NCBI GenBank assembly: GCA_965230525.1
Contig: OZ246008.1
Span: 2,666,001 to 2,730,000, forward strand
DNA length: 64,000 bases
Reading direction: 5' to 3'
Source of the DNA: GCA-002733465 sp965230525
Lineage (GTDB): Bacteria; Pseudomonadota; Gammaproteobacteria; Enterobacterales; Kangiellaceae
The stretch's first letter is position 1; each line of letters starts with the position of its first letter. The notes under the pieces are model-generated. The model searched no databases, was not told where the DNA came from, and saw only the letters and a program-made list of their open reading frames with translations. Below are positions 16,854 to 26,696 of this stretch, one piece after another. The translations under genes and the position numbers were made by a program.

Positions 16854-17049
16854 TTTTGGTGTTGTTGTTCCAAAAATTAGCTATTTTTCAGTGAGTTCCC
16901 TGACTTTTTACCTTAATTTATGCCGTAAAACCGCTAGTTTTCTTGTTAATTGGGAAATTCGGGCTATGCTTAATGGTATTGGAAATAGGTTTTTTTATAA
17001 TCCTGAGTTGTATTAAACAGCTTACTTACCCAGTTTATTAAGTATATTC

Positions 17050-17088
17050 GCCACCCAACAGCTATCGATTCGACCTCGGGTTGGCGAG
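17050..17088 (+). promoter_or_regulatory. Hairpin in the cysB leader
   Basis: CGCCACCC at the left pairs with GGGTTGGCG at the right with one bulged base, leaving a loop of about 20 nt. It lies about 20 nt upstream of the cysB ATG, just before its ribosome binding site. A perfect -10 hexamer TATAAT lies further up at 16996-17001 without a good -35. A role in cysB expression is possible but unproven. Confidence 0.35.
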
Positions 17089-17108
17089 CTTTTATGTATG
17101 GAAGGTTA

Positions 17109-18083
17109 ATGAAGCTCCAGCAAATTAAATACATATTCGAAGTCGCTCGAAATCAATTAAACGTATCAGCAACTGCTGAATCTTTGTTTACGTCACAGCC
17201 GGGAATTAGCAAGCAAATTCGGTTGTTAGAAGATGAGCTTGGAGTTGAAATTTTTGTTCGTAGTGGCAAACATCTCACCAATATCACTCCAGCAGGGCGC
17301 GAAATACTTCCTATTGCCGAAAACATCTTAAAGCAAGTTAGAACGATTCAAGATATTGCCGCCAGTCATGTCAATCAAAAAGAGGGCAGGCTGAATTTCG
17401 CATCAACGCATACGTTTTCACGTTACTTCTTACCGCAAATTGTTGAGGAATATCGACACAAGTATAAGAGAGTCGCGATGCATATATACCAAGGCGGTTT
17501 AGTCGATACCAATAAAGAGCTTGATGATGGTAAGTTGGACTTTGCGCTTGTGCACGACGGAGAAGAAAACTTTGATGACAAAATTCAATTGCCATGCTTT
17601 TATTGGAGCCGTTGCATTATTGTGCCTAAAAATCACCCGTTGACTAAAGTTGATGAAATCAGCTTTGATATTTTGGCGCAATTTCCGTTATTGACCCACA
17701 CCAGCTCAGGTGGCAAAACCAATCGAGTAGCCAGTATCTTTAAGGAAAATGGCTTCACTCCCGAAATTGTATTTTCGGCGACTGACTGCGAAGTGATTAA
17801 GTCTTATGTACGCATGGGCCTGGGAGTCGGAATTATTGCTAATATGGCTTACGAAGAAGACTTAGATTCCGACTTAATTAAATTACCGATTGAGCACTTG
17901 GTTCCAAAGTCGCTTGTCAATGTGGTGTTTGAACGAAACCTTTACTTCAGAGAATTTATTTTTTCATTTATCGAGTCGCTTGCGCCTCAGCTTTCTAAAG
18001 AGCTTATCTTGCAGGCACAACAGACTAAATCTTCTAATAAAATTCTGAAAATGGTAGAGAAATCCTTAATACCATCTTTCTAA
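17109..18083 (+). CDS. cysB: CysB, LysR-type regulator of sulfur assimilation
   Basis: Activator of cysteine biosynthesis genes that responds to N-acetylserine and sulfur status. The N-terminus MKLQQIKYIFEV and the helix-turn-helix TAESLFTSQPGISKQIRLLE are characteristic. The effector domain has LTHTSSGGKTNRV and the GLGVGIIANMAY segment. I chose the ATG at 17109, which has GGAAGG 3-4 nt upstream and gives 324 residues, the same as E. coli CysB; an ATG five codons earlier is in frame. No sulfur genes lie nearby. Confidence 0.95.
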   Translation: MKLQQIKYIFEVARNQLNVSATAESLFTSQPGISKQIRLLEDELGVEIFVRSGKHLTNITPAGREILPIAENILKQVRTIQDIAASHVNQKEGRLNFASTHTFSRYFLPQIVEEYRHKYKRVAMHIYQGGLVDTNKELDDGKLDFALVHDGEENFDDKIQLPCFYWSRCIIVPKNHPLTKVDEISFDILAQFPLLTHTSSGGKTNRVASIFKENGFTPEIVFSATDCEVIKSYVRMGLGVGIIANMAYEEDLDSDLIKLPIEHLVPKSLVNVVFERNLYFREFIFSFIESLAPQLSKELILQAQQTKSSNKILKMVEKSLIPSF

Positions 18084-18179
18084 TCTCAGACTGACCATTT
18101 CAAACATAGACACTCAGTTTAAATTTGCATTTCTGCTTTTGACGATGCTAAATTGGCATTATTCAATTGAGGTGTTTAA

Positions 18180-18623
18180 ATGTCCAATAACGATAAAATG
18201 ACTGGTGAACCGTCGCAAAATTCGAGTGAGGCGGAGGTCAAAACTAAACCAACTGAAGCCAATACTCAGTCATATGATAAATCAAATTCACTGCGGCGTT
18301 TGTTGGTTTTTCAACTCAAACTTGCTGTCGATGCGTTACGCGATATATTACTAAGCCCGGTCTCCATTGTATGCAGCATCATGGATTTTGTTGAAAAGAA
18401 GCAGGGCGCCGACAGTTATTTTGAAAAGCTGATGGCATTTGGAAGAAATACCGAAAAGAAAATTAATTTATTCGAGCAGCATAATACCGATTATTCGACC
18501 ATCGACTCGGTTTTCGATCGTGTCGAAGATGTCATCGTTGATGAATACCAAAACAAAAATATCTCTAAGAAAACCATGGCGGCTATTCAGCAAGCGCTAA
18601 AAAAGGAAAGAAAGCCCGATTAG
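18180..18623 (+). CDS. Conserved-looking hypothetical protein
   Basis: A 147-residue protein I do not recognise. Residues 1-38 are polar and look disordered (rich in Ser, Lys, Glu and Thr). Residues 40-75 are amphipathic to hydrophobic (RRLLVFQLKLAVDALRDILL then SPVSIVCSIMDF), possibly membrane-associated. The rest is charged and helical. GAGGTG lies 7 nt before the ATG, and a TTGACG element at 18139-18144 could be a -35 box. It sits between cysB and a large hairpin terminator and is probably transcribed alone. Confidence 0.75.
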   Translation: MSNNDKMTGEPSQNSSEAEVKTKPTEANTQSYDKSNSLRRLLVFQLKLAVDALRDILLSPVSIVCSIMDFVEKKQGADSYFEKLMAFGRNTEKKINLFEQHNTDYSTIDSVFDRVEDVIVDEYQNKNISKKTMAAIQQALKKERKPD

Positions 18624-18665
18624 ACTTTATTTTAACTCTGAATTTTCATCTTTTCAGGTTAAGTT

Positions 18666-18707
18666 TTCGAATGGCCAAAAGTTGCAAAGCAAATTTTGGC
18701 CATCGAA
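18666..18707. terminator. Large hairpin between convergent genes
   Basis: TTCGA plus TGGCCAAAA (18666-18680, with one bulged A at 18671) pairs with TTTTGGCCA plus TCGAA (18694-18707), with an inner TTGC/GCAA stem across an AAA loop. The total is about 18 bp of pairing. It lies between the hypothetical gene (+) and the RND pump (-) and probably acts as a bidirectional terminator, although the flanking T-runs are short. Confidence 0.65.
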
Positions 18708-18721
18708 TTACTACCGGCAAC

Positions 18722-21700
18722 TTAACTCTCTTTGGTTCTTGAACTCAGCCTCGCATTTGAAAAACTCCACTTGGTATTTTTGTGACCAATTGAGTGCTGA
18801 AGTCTAGCGTAGAACTCTCTTACATAATCTAAAAATAGATAGATTACAGGCAAACAAATTAAAGTTGCAATTGTGGAATAAGCGAGACCTCCGATTACTG
18901 CGCGAGCCATCGGAAAATAGGGTGGACCTCCACCGCCAATTCGAGCGTCCCCCATACTCAAGGGAAGCAACCCTAAAATGGTGGTTAGTACGGTCATCAA
19001 AATCGGCCTAATACGGTCATTGGCAGCATGCAGTATGGCGTCTCGTTTATGCAGCCCTTCGGCACGATAATAATTTATCCTATCGATCAGCACTATGCCG
19101 TTATTAACCACCACCCCCATCAGCACCAATATACCAATCATTGCCATAACCGACATGTCGGTTCCGGTGATAAAAAAGTACCAAAACACCCCAGCAAAAG
19201 CATAAACGACGGAAGTGATGACTGCAAAAGGGAACATGAGTGATTCAAAAAGGGCGGCCATAACAACAAAGATCATCAATAGCGCTAATTGCATATTGCT
19301 TAGCATCACGTCTTGATCGCGGGTGCTAAACTCAACGCCTCGACCAAAGCTCCAACTATAACCATCTGGAAGGGTGATTTGTTGCATCAGTTTGGACGTT
19401 GTTTCTCTGAGTTTTTCAGCACTAATATCATCTTCACTGTATTCGATTTGCAAACTGACACCAGTGCGCCGATTAATACGCTGTATGCTTGGCAATGAAT
19501 GCATAACTTCAAACTCCGCCAAAGTATCAAGCCGGGTTTGCTCGCCATTGGGAAGTTCGATTGGAATGGCGGTTAAATCCGTCATTGTCATTCGGTTTTG
19601 ACCTTTAAAGGTTAAGGTAATATCGGTTTCTCCATAATCACCTCTAAATGTTTTCAGTTGCTGTTTACGTAACCCAATACTGACGGTTTGGCCGACGTCC
19701 TGCGGTGATAACCCTAACTGATGGAGGCGTTTTGAATTGAGCTTTATTCTCACCTCTTGATTGCCTTGTTGAGCATCAGGAAGTACATTAGCGACACCAT
19801 CGATGCCTTCCAAAATAGGAGCAATATTTTCGGAGAGTGCAATCAGTGTACCGGTGTCTTCACCACGTAGTACGATACTAAAGTTGGTTTGGTCACTGGT
19901 TGAACGTTGAAAGCCTGGTTTACCAATGGCAATCACCGGTAAGTTTTCTTCAAGGTATTTTCTAATTTCTTCATCAGTGATAGTCCGTTGGTCGTCAGGC
20001 ACAAGCAGTAAGGTTGAGCCTGCGTCATTGCGAGTATAGTAAGAATAAACATTTTCGATATCTAATTTTTCTTTGTTTTCATACAAAAAGTTCTCTATAC
20101 GAGTCACTGATTTTTCGACTCGTTCCAATTCATAATTACCATTTATGTTGTATTGGAGTCGAATCGAACCGTCCCCATCATTACCGCCTTGCTGCATTTC
20201 CACAAACATCATCGGGATGATGACCGAAACAATTAATGACAGTGAAATGATTGTGGCAATAAAAGGGCGTTGCATCAGCCATGTCAAGAAGCGACTGTAT
20301 CTTCCATGTTGTTCGATCGGAGTAAGATGACCTTCGGCTAATTTTTGTTCGCTCGCCGTATATTTCATTCTGCTTAACAGTAAAGGGATAATTGTGGTGG
20401 CGATAAAGAGTGACGCCAATAGCGAGATAACAATGGTGATTGCCACATGGCTTAGAAAGATTGTCACACCAATTCGCTCGCCAATAATATTGGGTAAAAA
20501 TACAATAGCTGTGGTGATGGTTCCAGCGACTACCGGTGTACCGACATTTTTTACACCCATAAGTACCGCATCGAGCGGGCTATCAGGGTATTTTTCACGT
20601 TGCGTGAATATGCTTTCTGATACCACCACCGCGTTATCGACCAACATGCCAATCGCCAGCATTAGTCCCATCATGGATAATACGTTTAAACTTAACCCCA
20701 GAAGGTACATAGCTGCTAAGGTGATAGTTAAAGAAAAGGGCACAGCTAAAGAGACGATCAGTGTTAATCGTATGTCCCGCAAAAATGCGAAAAGAACAAT
20801 GGTTGATAACAGAAAGCCGATCAGTCCTGACCAAGCGATATCAGATAATGATTGAGTCACACCATCGCCCAAGTTTTCCATCACAAATAAATCAATTCCT
20901 TCGAAATCGGGTAGTTCCTCGATTTCCTTCATGGCTTTCACCACGGCATCGGCTGTTTCTACTAAATTTGAGCCTGCCTCGCGTGTGACATTAATGCCAA
21001 CAGCGTACTCTCTGTTAAGGTGACGGCCAACGTCAATATCGTCTTTTGCATAGACCACACTAGCAATATCAGAAAGCTTCAAACCTTTATCATTGATGAC
21101 AAAATTAGCAATGTCGTCAATGCTTTTGAATTGCTCATTAATTGCAACTCTAAAGCTATTATTTTTAGACTTGATCTCACCTGCAGCAATAAGAGCATTC
21201 GCTTGTTGTAACTTGGCAAATAATTGATTGGTATCGATATGATAAGCGGCTATTCGTTCGGGTAGCAGCTGTATCTGGAAAGTCTTTGCTGCGACACCAT
21301 GAATATCAACACTACTGACACCTGGGATGCGTTCGAGCCGCTGCTTTAGTACTCGATTAAGAACCTGATAAGCATCCGCTAAATCGGTTTTAGAAGATAA
21401 CCGCGCTTGAATAATGGGCTGATCATTGGTTGATCCAGTAAAAATTAAAACGCGACGTAAATCTTCAGGTAATTGGTCGCGAATATTATCAATTTTTTCT
21501 CTTGCCTGGACGCCCTTAAGCTTGGCATTGTCGCCCCAATCAAACAGCATAAAAACTTGAGCAGAATTTTCGCTACTGGTGGACTGCATAAAGTCAATAC
21601 CGCCCATGGTTGCGAGTGATTCTTCAATGGGCCGAGTTAGGTTCTTTTCAATTTCTTCGGGAGAAGATCCCGGGTAGTTAGCTTGCACAAATATTCCCGG

Positions 21701-21826
21701 AAACTGCACCGTTGGAAAAAACTCAAGAGGCAGTAACCGGCTCGCCGAGATGCCTAGCGCAACCGCACACACAAAAATCATTGATATCGTAACGGGGCGC
21801 TTAAGTGCTAATTTAGTGAACCACAT
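18722..21826 (-). CDS. RND efflux pump inner-membrane subunit (second permease)
   Basis: A 1034-residue HAE1-type RND transporter with the usual 12-helix, two-periplasmic-loop layout. The N-terminus LALKRPVTISMI, the PGSSPEEIEKNLTRPIEE block and GMLVDNAVVVSESI in helix 4 are diagnostic. The helix-4 pair is Asp-Asn rather than the Asp-Asp of AcrB. GGAGGG lies upstream of the ATG, 3 nt after the stop of the first pump. Its substrate is unknown; a two-pump arrangement recalls MdtBC-type heteromers. Confidence 0.93.
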   Translation of the reverse strand: MWFTKLALKRPVTISMIFVCAVALGISASRLLPLEFFPTVQFPGIFVQANYPGSSPEEIEKNLTRPIEESLATMGGIDFMQSTSSENSAQVFMLFDWGDNAKLKGVQAREKIDNIRDQLPEDLRRVLIFTGSTNDQPIIQARLSSKTDLADAYQVLNRVLKQRLERIPGVSSVDIHGVAAKTFQIQLLPERIAAYHIDTNQLFAKLQQANALIAAGEIKSKNNSFRVAINEQFKSIDDIANFVINDKGLKLSDIASVVYAKDDIDVGRHLNREYAVGINVTREAGSNLVETADAVVKAMKEIEELPDFEGIDLFVMENLGDGVTQSLSDIAWSGLIGFLLSTIVLFAFLRDIRLTLIVSLAVPFSLTITLAAMYLLGLSLNVLSMMGLMLAIGMLVDNAVVVSESIFTQREKYPDSPLDAVLMGVKNVGTPVVAGTITTAIVFLPNIIGERIGVTIFLSHVAITIVISLLASLFIATTIIPLLLSRMKYTASEQKLAEGHLTPIEQHGRYSRFLTWLMQRPFIATIISLSLIVSVIIPMMFVEMQQGGNDGDGSIRLQYNINGNYELERVEKSVTRIENFLYENKEKLDIENVYSYYTRNDAGSTLLLVPDDQRTITDEEIRKYLEENLPVIAIGKPGFQRSTSDQTNFSIVLRGEDTGTLIALSENIAPILEGIDGVANVLPDAQQGNQEVRIKLNSKRLHQLGLSPQDVGQTVSIGLRKQQLKTFRGDYGETDITLTFKGQNRMTMTDLTAIPIELPNGEQTRLDTLAEFEVMHSLPSIQRINRRTGVSLQIEYSEDDISAEKLRETTSKLMQQITLPDGYSWSFGRGVEFSTRDQDVMLSNMQLALLMIFVVMAALFESLMFPFAVITSVVYAFAGVFWYFFITGTDMSVMAMIGILVLMGVVVNNGIVLIDRINYYRAEGLHKRDAILHAANDRIRPILMTVLTTILGLLPLSMGDARIGGGGPPYFPMARAVIGGLAYSTIATLICLPVIYLFLDYVREFYARLQHSIGHKNTKWSFSNARLSSRTKES

Positions 21827-21829
21827 GGA

Positions 21830-24800
21830 CTAGCCCTCCACCGTAAACTTTACCTGACGGTCAAAGTCTTTTCGATCAACCAGAAGGTACATTACAGGAA
21901 TTACAATTAATGTCAGCAAGGTCGAAGCTAATAATCCACCGATAACCGTAATTGCCATTGGTGCTCTAATTTCTGTCCCCTCACTAATTCCGAGTGCCAA
22001 GGGCAGCATTCCCAAAGTGGTGGTTAAGGTCGTCATCAGAATAGGGCGAAGTCGAGATTTAGCTGCTTCTTTAATTGCTAAGATTCGCTCGGTGCCTTGA
22101 GTTCGTAGTTGATTAATTCGGTCAATCAATACAATGGCATTGTTGACCACAATTCCTGCGAGCATGATAAGCCCTAAGAACACGACAACACTTAACTCGG
22201 TATTAGTGACTACCAGCGCGAAAATTGCTCCGACTAAAGCCAACGGAATACTAAATAAAATAATAAACGGATGAAGCAATGACTCAAATTGTGAGGCCAT
22301 CACTAAGTATACTAAGAATACCGCTAAGGCGAGTGCCATTAATAGCGAATTAAAGCTGCGATCCATTTCTTCACTTTGGCCGCCAATCATTAAATTAGTG
22401 CCAAAAGGAAGACGAAGATCTTTCACCAGTGATTCCACCTCTTCAATGGCTTCGGATAAACTGCCATACTTAATTTGTCCTTCAACAATGACTACGCGTT
22501 GTTGGTCAATTCGAGAAATCTCACTGGGTCCCTGGATTAAAGTTAAGTTGGCAACAGAAGACAAATTGACTGGACGCTCTGAATTAGGATTGATAATTAA
22601 ATCTGCAATATCATTCACTTCATCGCGCGAGGCTTCTTCCAGTCGCACTAGTACATCGATTTGTTGTTCTTTTAATCGGTAGCGAGTCGCTTTGTTACCG
22701 CGAATCGCATTGACGATACTATTGTTTGCTTGTTCCATTGAAATATTAAGTTGCGCTAGCTTTTCGTGGTCAAATGAAACTTGAACTTCTGGATAGCCTT
22801 TGCGCATGCTACTGTGAACATCGACAAATCGATCAGAACTACTCACTCGCTTAACTATTTTTTCAGATTCTTTCTTAAGCGTGTCCATATCATATCCATA
22901 CAGTTCGATACTGATGGGAGTAGAAAAAGAGAATAGTTTGGGGCGCTCAACTTTTGATTCAATGCCAGAGCTCTCTCGTTGTAATAGGTCTCGAATTTCA
23001 AGTAGCATACGATCTTCTTGCTCACGCGAAGTTCCTTTATTCAAGATTAAAGTAAACTCAGCTCTGTTTTCACCTTCTTGTTCAGGATTGGCGGTTAATT
23101 TATTGCCAGAGCCAGCCGTTGAAAAGACCTCCTCAACACCATTAACAGCGAGCAAACTCTTCGACAAGGCGATGACTTTAGTATCCGCCAATTCAATCGC
23201 TGTGCCGGGCGCATATTCAACAAACACTTTCAATTCACCTTGGGCCATTTCCGGTAGTACTACCTTGGGAATATTATTAAGCGCTGAAAGGCTCAAGCCC
23301 AATAGAAGGATTGAAATAAACATTGTGATTGCTTTGTTGTTAACAGATCTTTCTAGTAGTCCGTGATAACGTTTGCTAATCCAAACAAATCCTTTTTCAA
23401 ACCATTTTCTCGTCGGAATAAAAAACCAGCCAAGCACCGTGCTTAACAATGCCTTAGTCCCTTTAACTATTTTGATTATTAAAGCGGGTAACAATACAAA
23501 TAAAACTTCTGGGATGAATAGAAGAGTTCTGCGAACCTCTGAACGAGTGTTTCTTTCCAATGCGGTGGTATGAAATTCTTTCACTTTTCGCGACGCCAAC
23601 ATGGGGATGAGTGTTAGTGCAACACCAAGAGAAACAACCAGAGAGAAAGTGATGGTTAAGGCTTGATCTTTAAATAATTGACCGGCAATACCTTCGACAA
23701 AAATTAGTGGTAAAAAAACCGCGATAGTGGTGAGTGTCGAGGCTGTGATCGCTCCGGAAACTTCTTGACTACCTTCGAGTGCCGCGTCTGCAAGGGAAAG
23801 CCCTTGCTCTCGCTTTTTGGCTATATTTTCCAGTACCACAATGGCATTATCAACTAGCATTCCTACCGCAAGAGCGAGCCCACCTAATGACATAATGTTC
23901 ATGTCAACTTCTGCGGAATACATTAAATTAAAAGTGATCACCACAGACAGCGGAATGGTCGCCGAAATGATGAGAGTCGGTCTAAATTGTCCCAAGAAGT
24001 AATAAATAATGATCATTGCCAGTATGCCACCATATATCGCAGATGTGATCAATTCGGAGATGGCTTGGTTAATAAATTTGGCTGCATCGGTTTGAACCGA
24101 TAAAGTCATTGACTCGGGCAAGTCGTTCTCTAGCCTTTCCAATTGGGCATTGACTGCTTCAGACACTTTGACAGTGTTTGAATCACCTTCTTTATAGATG
24201 GCAATTTCAACGGCTTGTTTGCCGTTGTGTCGAATAATGGCTGTTGGATCTTTGTGGGTAAAAGCGACTTTGGCAATGTCTTTGAGTCGAATGATCTTTT
24301 GTTCTTTGGTAAGAATGATAGTGTTAGCGAAATCTTCTATCGATTGAAATTCGTTAAATGTTCGAACCAATAGTTGTCGCTGACCGCTACGGATCTGTCC
24401 ACCGCTTAGATTAATGTTTTGAGTTCTAAGTTTAGTTGCGATATCGGCAACCGTAAGATTAAGCTTGGCCAAATAGGCTTGATTAAGTTGGATCTGAATT
24501 TCATCTTCAAGTCCACCCGATGCTTTTGCCGCAGCGACGCCGTCAATGGTAACGAGGCGGCGTGTGAGTTTTAATTCTGCATGCCTTCGTAATTTAGCTA
24601 AAGATAATTTTGGATCATCGCCTTGTTTAATTTCTTGGCTTAGGCTCATTCTTAAAATGGGTTCATTGTTGGGGTTAAAACGCAACAATGAGGGGGACTT
24701 TACTTCAAGTGGCAACTGTACTTGATCCATTTTTTCTCGGACGTCAAGACTTGCTATATCAACATCAGTTCCCCAATAAAATTCCAAATATATATCAGAA

Positions 24801-25063
24801 CGACCTGCCTTAGAAACCGAACGAATCTGGCGTAAACCTTTAATGGTTCCGAGCGCGCCTTCAAGTGGGCGGGTGATTAAATTTTCAACTTCCGCAGGGG
24901 CAGAGCCAGGAAAATCAGTTCTCACGGTTAAGGTAGGGTAGGATAATTCCGGCAACAAGTTAAACCCGAGTTTGTTTACCAAAACAAAGCCAAAGACTAG
25001 CGCCGCTAAAGTCAGCATGGAGACTGTCACTGGGCGGCGAATTGCTGTCGCAATAACGTTCAT
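21830..25063 (-). CDS. RND efflux pump inner-membrane subunit (first permease)
   Basis: A 1077-residue RND transporter. Diagnostic segments are IATAIRRPVTVSML, FPGSAPAEVENLITRPLE and GMLVDNAIVVLENI (again Asp-Asn in helix 4). About 80 residues between helices 6 and 7 (near residues 505-585) include extra hydrophobic stretches, longer than in AcrB. I chose the ATG at 25063 rather than one 11 codons upstream because AAGGAA precedes it by 6 nt. It follows the adaptor gene and precedes the second pump by 3 nt. Confidence 0.93.
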   Translation of the reverse strand: MNVIATAIRRPVTVSMLTLAALVFGFVLVNKLGFNLLPELSYPTLTVRTDFPGSAPAEVENLITRPLEGALGTIKGLRQIRSVSKAGRSDIYLEFYWGTDVDIASLDVREKMDQVQLPLEVKSPSLLRFNPNNEPILRMSLSQEIKQGDDPKLSLAKLRRHAELKLTRRLVTIDGVAAAKASGGLEDEIQIQLNQAYLAKLNLTVADIATKLRTQNINLSGGQIRSGQRQLLVRTFNEFQSIEDFANTIILTKEQKIIRLKDIAKVAFTHKDPTAIIRHNGKQAVEIAIYKEGDSNTVKVSEAVNAQLERLENDLPESMTLSVQTDAAKFINQAISELITSAIYGGILAMIIIYYFLGQFRPTLIISATIPLSVVITFNLMYSAEVDMNIMSLGGLALAVGMLVDNAIVVLENIAKKREQGLSLADAALEGSQEVSGAITASTLTTIAVFLPLIFVEGIAGQLFKDQALTITFSLVVSLGVALTLIPMLASRKVKEFHTTALERNTRSEVRRTLLFIPEVLFVLLPALIIKIVKGTKALLSTVLGWFFIPTRKWFEKGFVWISKRYHGLLERSVNNKAITMFISILLLGLSLSALNNIPKVVLPEMAQGELKVFVEYAPGTAIELADTKVIALSKSLLAVNGVEEVFSTAGSGNKLTANPEQEGENRAEFTLILNKGTSREQEDRMLLEIRDLLQRESSGIESKVERPKLFSFSTPISIELYGYDMDTLKKESEKIVKRVSSSDRFVDVHSSMRKGYPEVQVSFDHEKLAQLNISMEQANNSIVNAIRGNKATRYRLKEQQIDVLVRLEEASRDEVNDIADLIINPNSERPVNLSSVANLTLIQGPSEISRIDQQRVVIVEGQIKYGSLSEAIEEVESLVKDLRLPFGTNLMIGGQSEEMDRSFNSLLMALALAVFLVYLVMASQFESLLHPFIILFSIPLALVGAIFALVVTNTELSVVVFLGLIMLAGIVVNNAIVLIDRINQLRTQGTERILAIKEAAKSRLRPILMTTLTTTLGMLPLALGISEGTEIRAPMAITVIGGLLASTLLTLIVIPVMYLLVDRKDFDRQVKFTVEG

Positions 25064-25193
25064 GATTTTTCCTTTTGAGTGGGTAGCTGCCACCACAAGA
25101 TCGTGTGAATCAATCTTGCGGCTACATTGTTATTTATTTTATTTCGGTGACGCTGATGAGTTGTGGTTGTGGAACAACTTTCAACTGAACACT

Positions 25194-26414
25194 TTAAGGA
25201 TTAGTTGCAACTTTTGAGCTTGATGGTTTAGTGCCTTCTTCTTGCTCTGAGGTTGAAGACTGTACTTCAACCCCATCCAAAGTCACTACTTCAATTTTTG
25301 TTTCATGTTTTAGAATTTGTTGACCCGTAGTGATGACTTGGTCTGATTCGGATAATCCTTCAACGATTTCAAGTACGCCATTTTGCTTGAATCCAATTTT
25401 CACAGGTGTCTGGATTGCTTTTTCATCTTTAACTACAAATACATGTGAGCGATTATCTTGAGTGATTACAGCTTGTTGTTCTAAAAGTAGAGTGTTTGGA
25501 TGCGTATCAAATACTACTTCCACCTTCCCGAACATACCTTTTTGCAATAAATTGTCTTGGTTTTCTAAACCAGCGACCACTTTAAATGTACCTGTCGACG
25601 TATCAATAGCAGGTCGAATCCGCTCAATTTTTCCTTGAACGACTTTATTGTCGAGAGCATCGATCGTTAACAACACTAATTGGTCTTTTTGTACGTTCGC
25701 TAATTCTTTTTCAGGTAAATATAAAACTGCTTTTAAGGAGGCTGGGTCGACAATTTTAAATAATTCCTGATTGTTAGAAATAAAGTTTCCTGGCTTGGCC
25801 ATGCGTTCCACGATGACACCGTCGATAGGTGCTTTGATGCTGGCATAATTTAATTTAAGTTGCGAAAGTTTATACTGAGCTAATTGAGATTCGTATTCGA
25901 ATCTTGCTCTATCCAACGCGTCTGAGCTGCCAAGCTTTCGGCTATATAATGACTTCTGGCGTTTTAGCTCTTTTTCTAATTTTTGCAGGGTTGCTTTAAG
26001 TTGAGCGACTTCCAAAGATAGTTGCTCTACGTCGAGCTGCGCCAGAAGCTGGCCTTTACTCACTTGGTCGCCTTCTTCAACAAAAATATCTTGCAGTATG
26101 CCTGATGATCGAGCGACAACTTGCACATCTTGTTCAGCTTCTAGCGTTGTTATTGTGCGATAGGTTTGTTGAATATCGCCTCGAGCAACCGCAACGGCTT
26201 CAACCGGTACCGGGGGCTTTTCATCGGCTTTTTTGGCGTCGTCTGACTGTTCCGTGGTCGCTTTGTCATCAGAACTGCTATCATCGCTTGCGCCCGAATT
26301 ACTGCAGCCACTGATCACGAGCGAACTGCTTAGCGCTAACGCCAAAAGAATACGATTCAATTTAGAGGCGCTGCTCGGGTCATTGTCTTTACAAGATGTT
26401 GTGGTGGCTGTCAT
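25194..26414 (-). CDS. RND efflux periplasmic adaptor (membrane fusion lipoprotein)
   Basis: A 406-residue adaptor that would bridge the two RND pumps to an outer-membrane channel encoded elsewhere. A hydrophobic signal with lipobox ISGC (Cys37) indicates a lipoprotein. An acidic low-complexity linker follows, then lipoyl/barrel-sandwich halves (VVARSSGILQDIFVEEGDQV and LNYASIKAPIDGVIVERM) around a helical hairpin (about 145-185), and a beta-barrel with GMFGKVEVVF. It is first in the minus-strand operon. A perfect TATAAT (minus strand, 26562-26567) lies upstream without a clear -35. Confidence 0.93.
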   Translation of the reverse strand: MTATTTSCKDNDPSSASKLNRILLALALSSSLVISGCSNSGASDDSSSDDKATTEQSDDAKKADEKPPVPVEAVAVARGDIQQTYRTITTLEAEQDVQVVARSSGILQDIFVEEGDQVSKGQLLAQLDVEQLSLEVAQLKATLQKLEKELKRQKSLYSRKLGSSDALDRARFEYESQLAQYKLSQLKLNYASIKAPIDGVIVERMAKPGNFISNNQELFKIVDPASLKAVLYLPEKELANVQKDQLVLLTIDALDNKVVQGKIERIRPAIDTSTGTFKVVAGLENQDNLLQKGMFGKVEVVFDTHPNTLLLEQQAVITQDNRSHVFVVKDEKAIQTPVKIGFKQNGVLEIVEGLSESDQVITTGQQILKHETKIEVVTLDGVEVQSSTSEQEEGTKPSSSKVATNP

Positions 26415-26696
26415 TTTGTATTCCTTGTAACTGAGTTTAAAAGTTAGTCGTTTTGCTTATTCGTATCACAAGCTTTACTTGATTTAGCAGGTTTTGTGCC
26501 AAATCGGCTGAATTTCTAGATACGGTCGTGTAAACCAGTAATTCCGCACTTGATATGGTGTATTATATGACTAAAACACCTTTCAAGATGTGATCGCTTT
26601 GTAACAAAGTATGTTTATTCATTAATTTATCGCGAAATCTTGGTGATTTTAACCAATGACTAAATACATTGATTGGGTAAATATACGTTTGAAAAG

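Noticed and set aside
16588..17016. Plus-strand open frame overlapping the end of the 5'-nucleotidase gene
   Set aside because: It is a shifted frame of the nucleotidase C-terminus running into non-coding DNA; no domain or ribosome binding site.
20394..20855. 153-codon plus-strand open frame inside the second RND pump gene
   Set aside because: Antisense shadow of the pump membrane domain; no ribosome binding site or independent support.
22881..23366. 161-codon plus-strand open frame inside the first RND pump gene
   Set aside because: Antisense shadow; serine-rich composition comes from the complementary codons of the pump.
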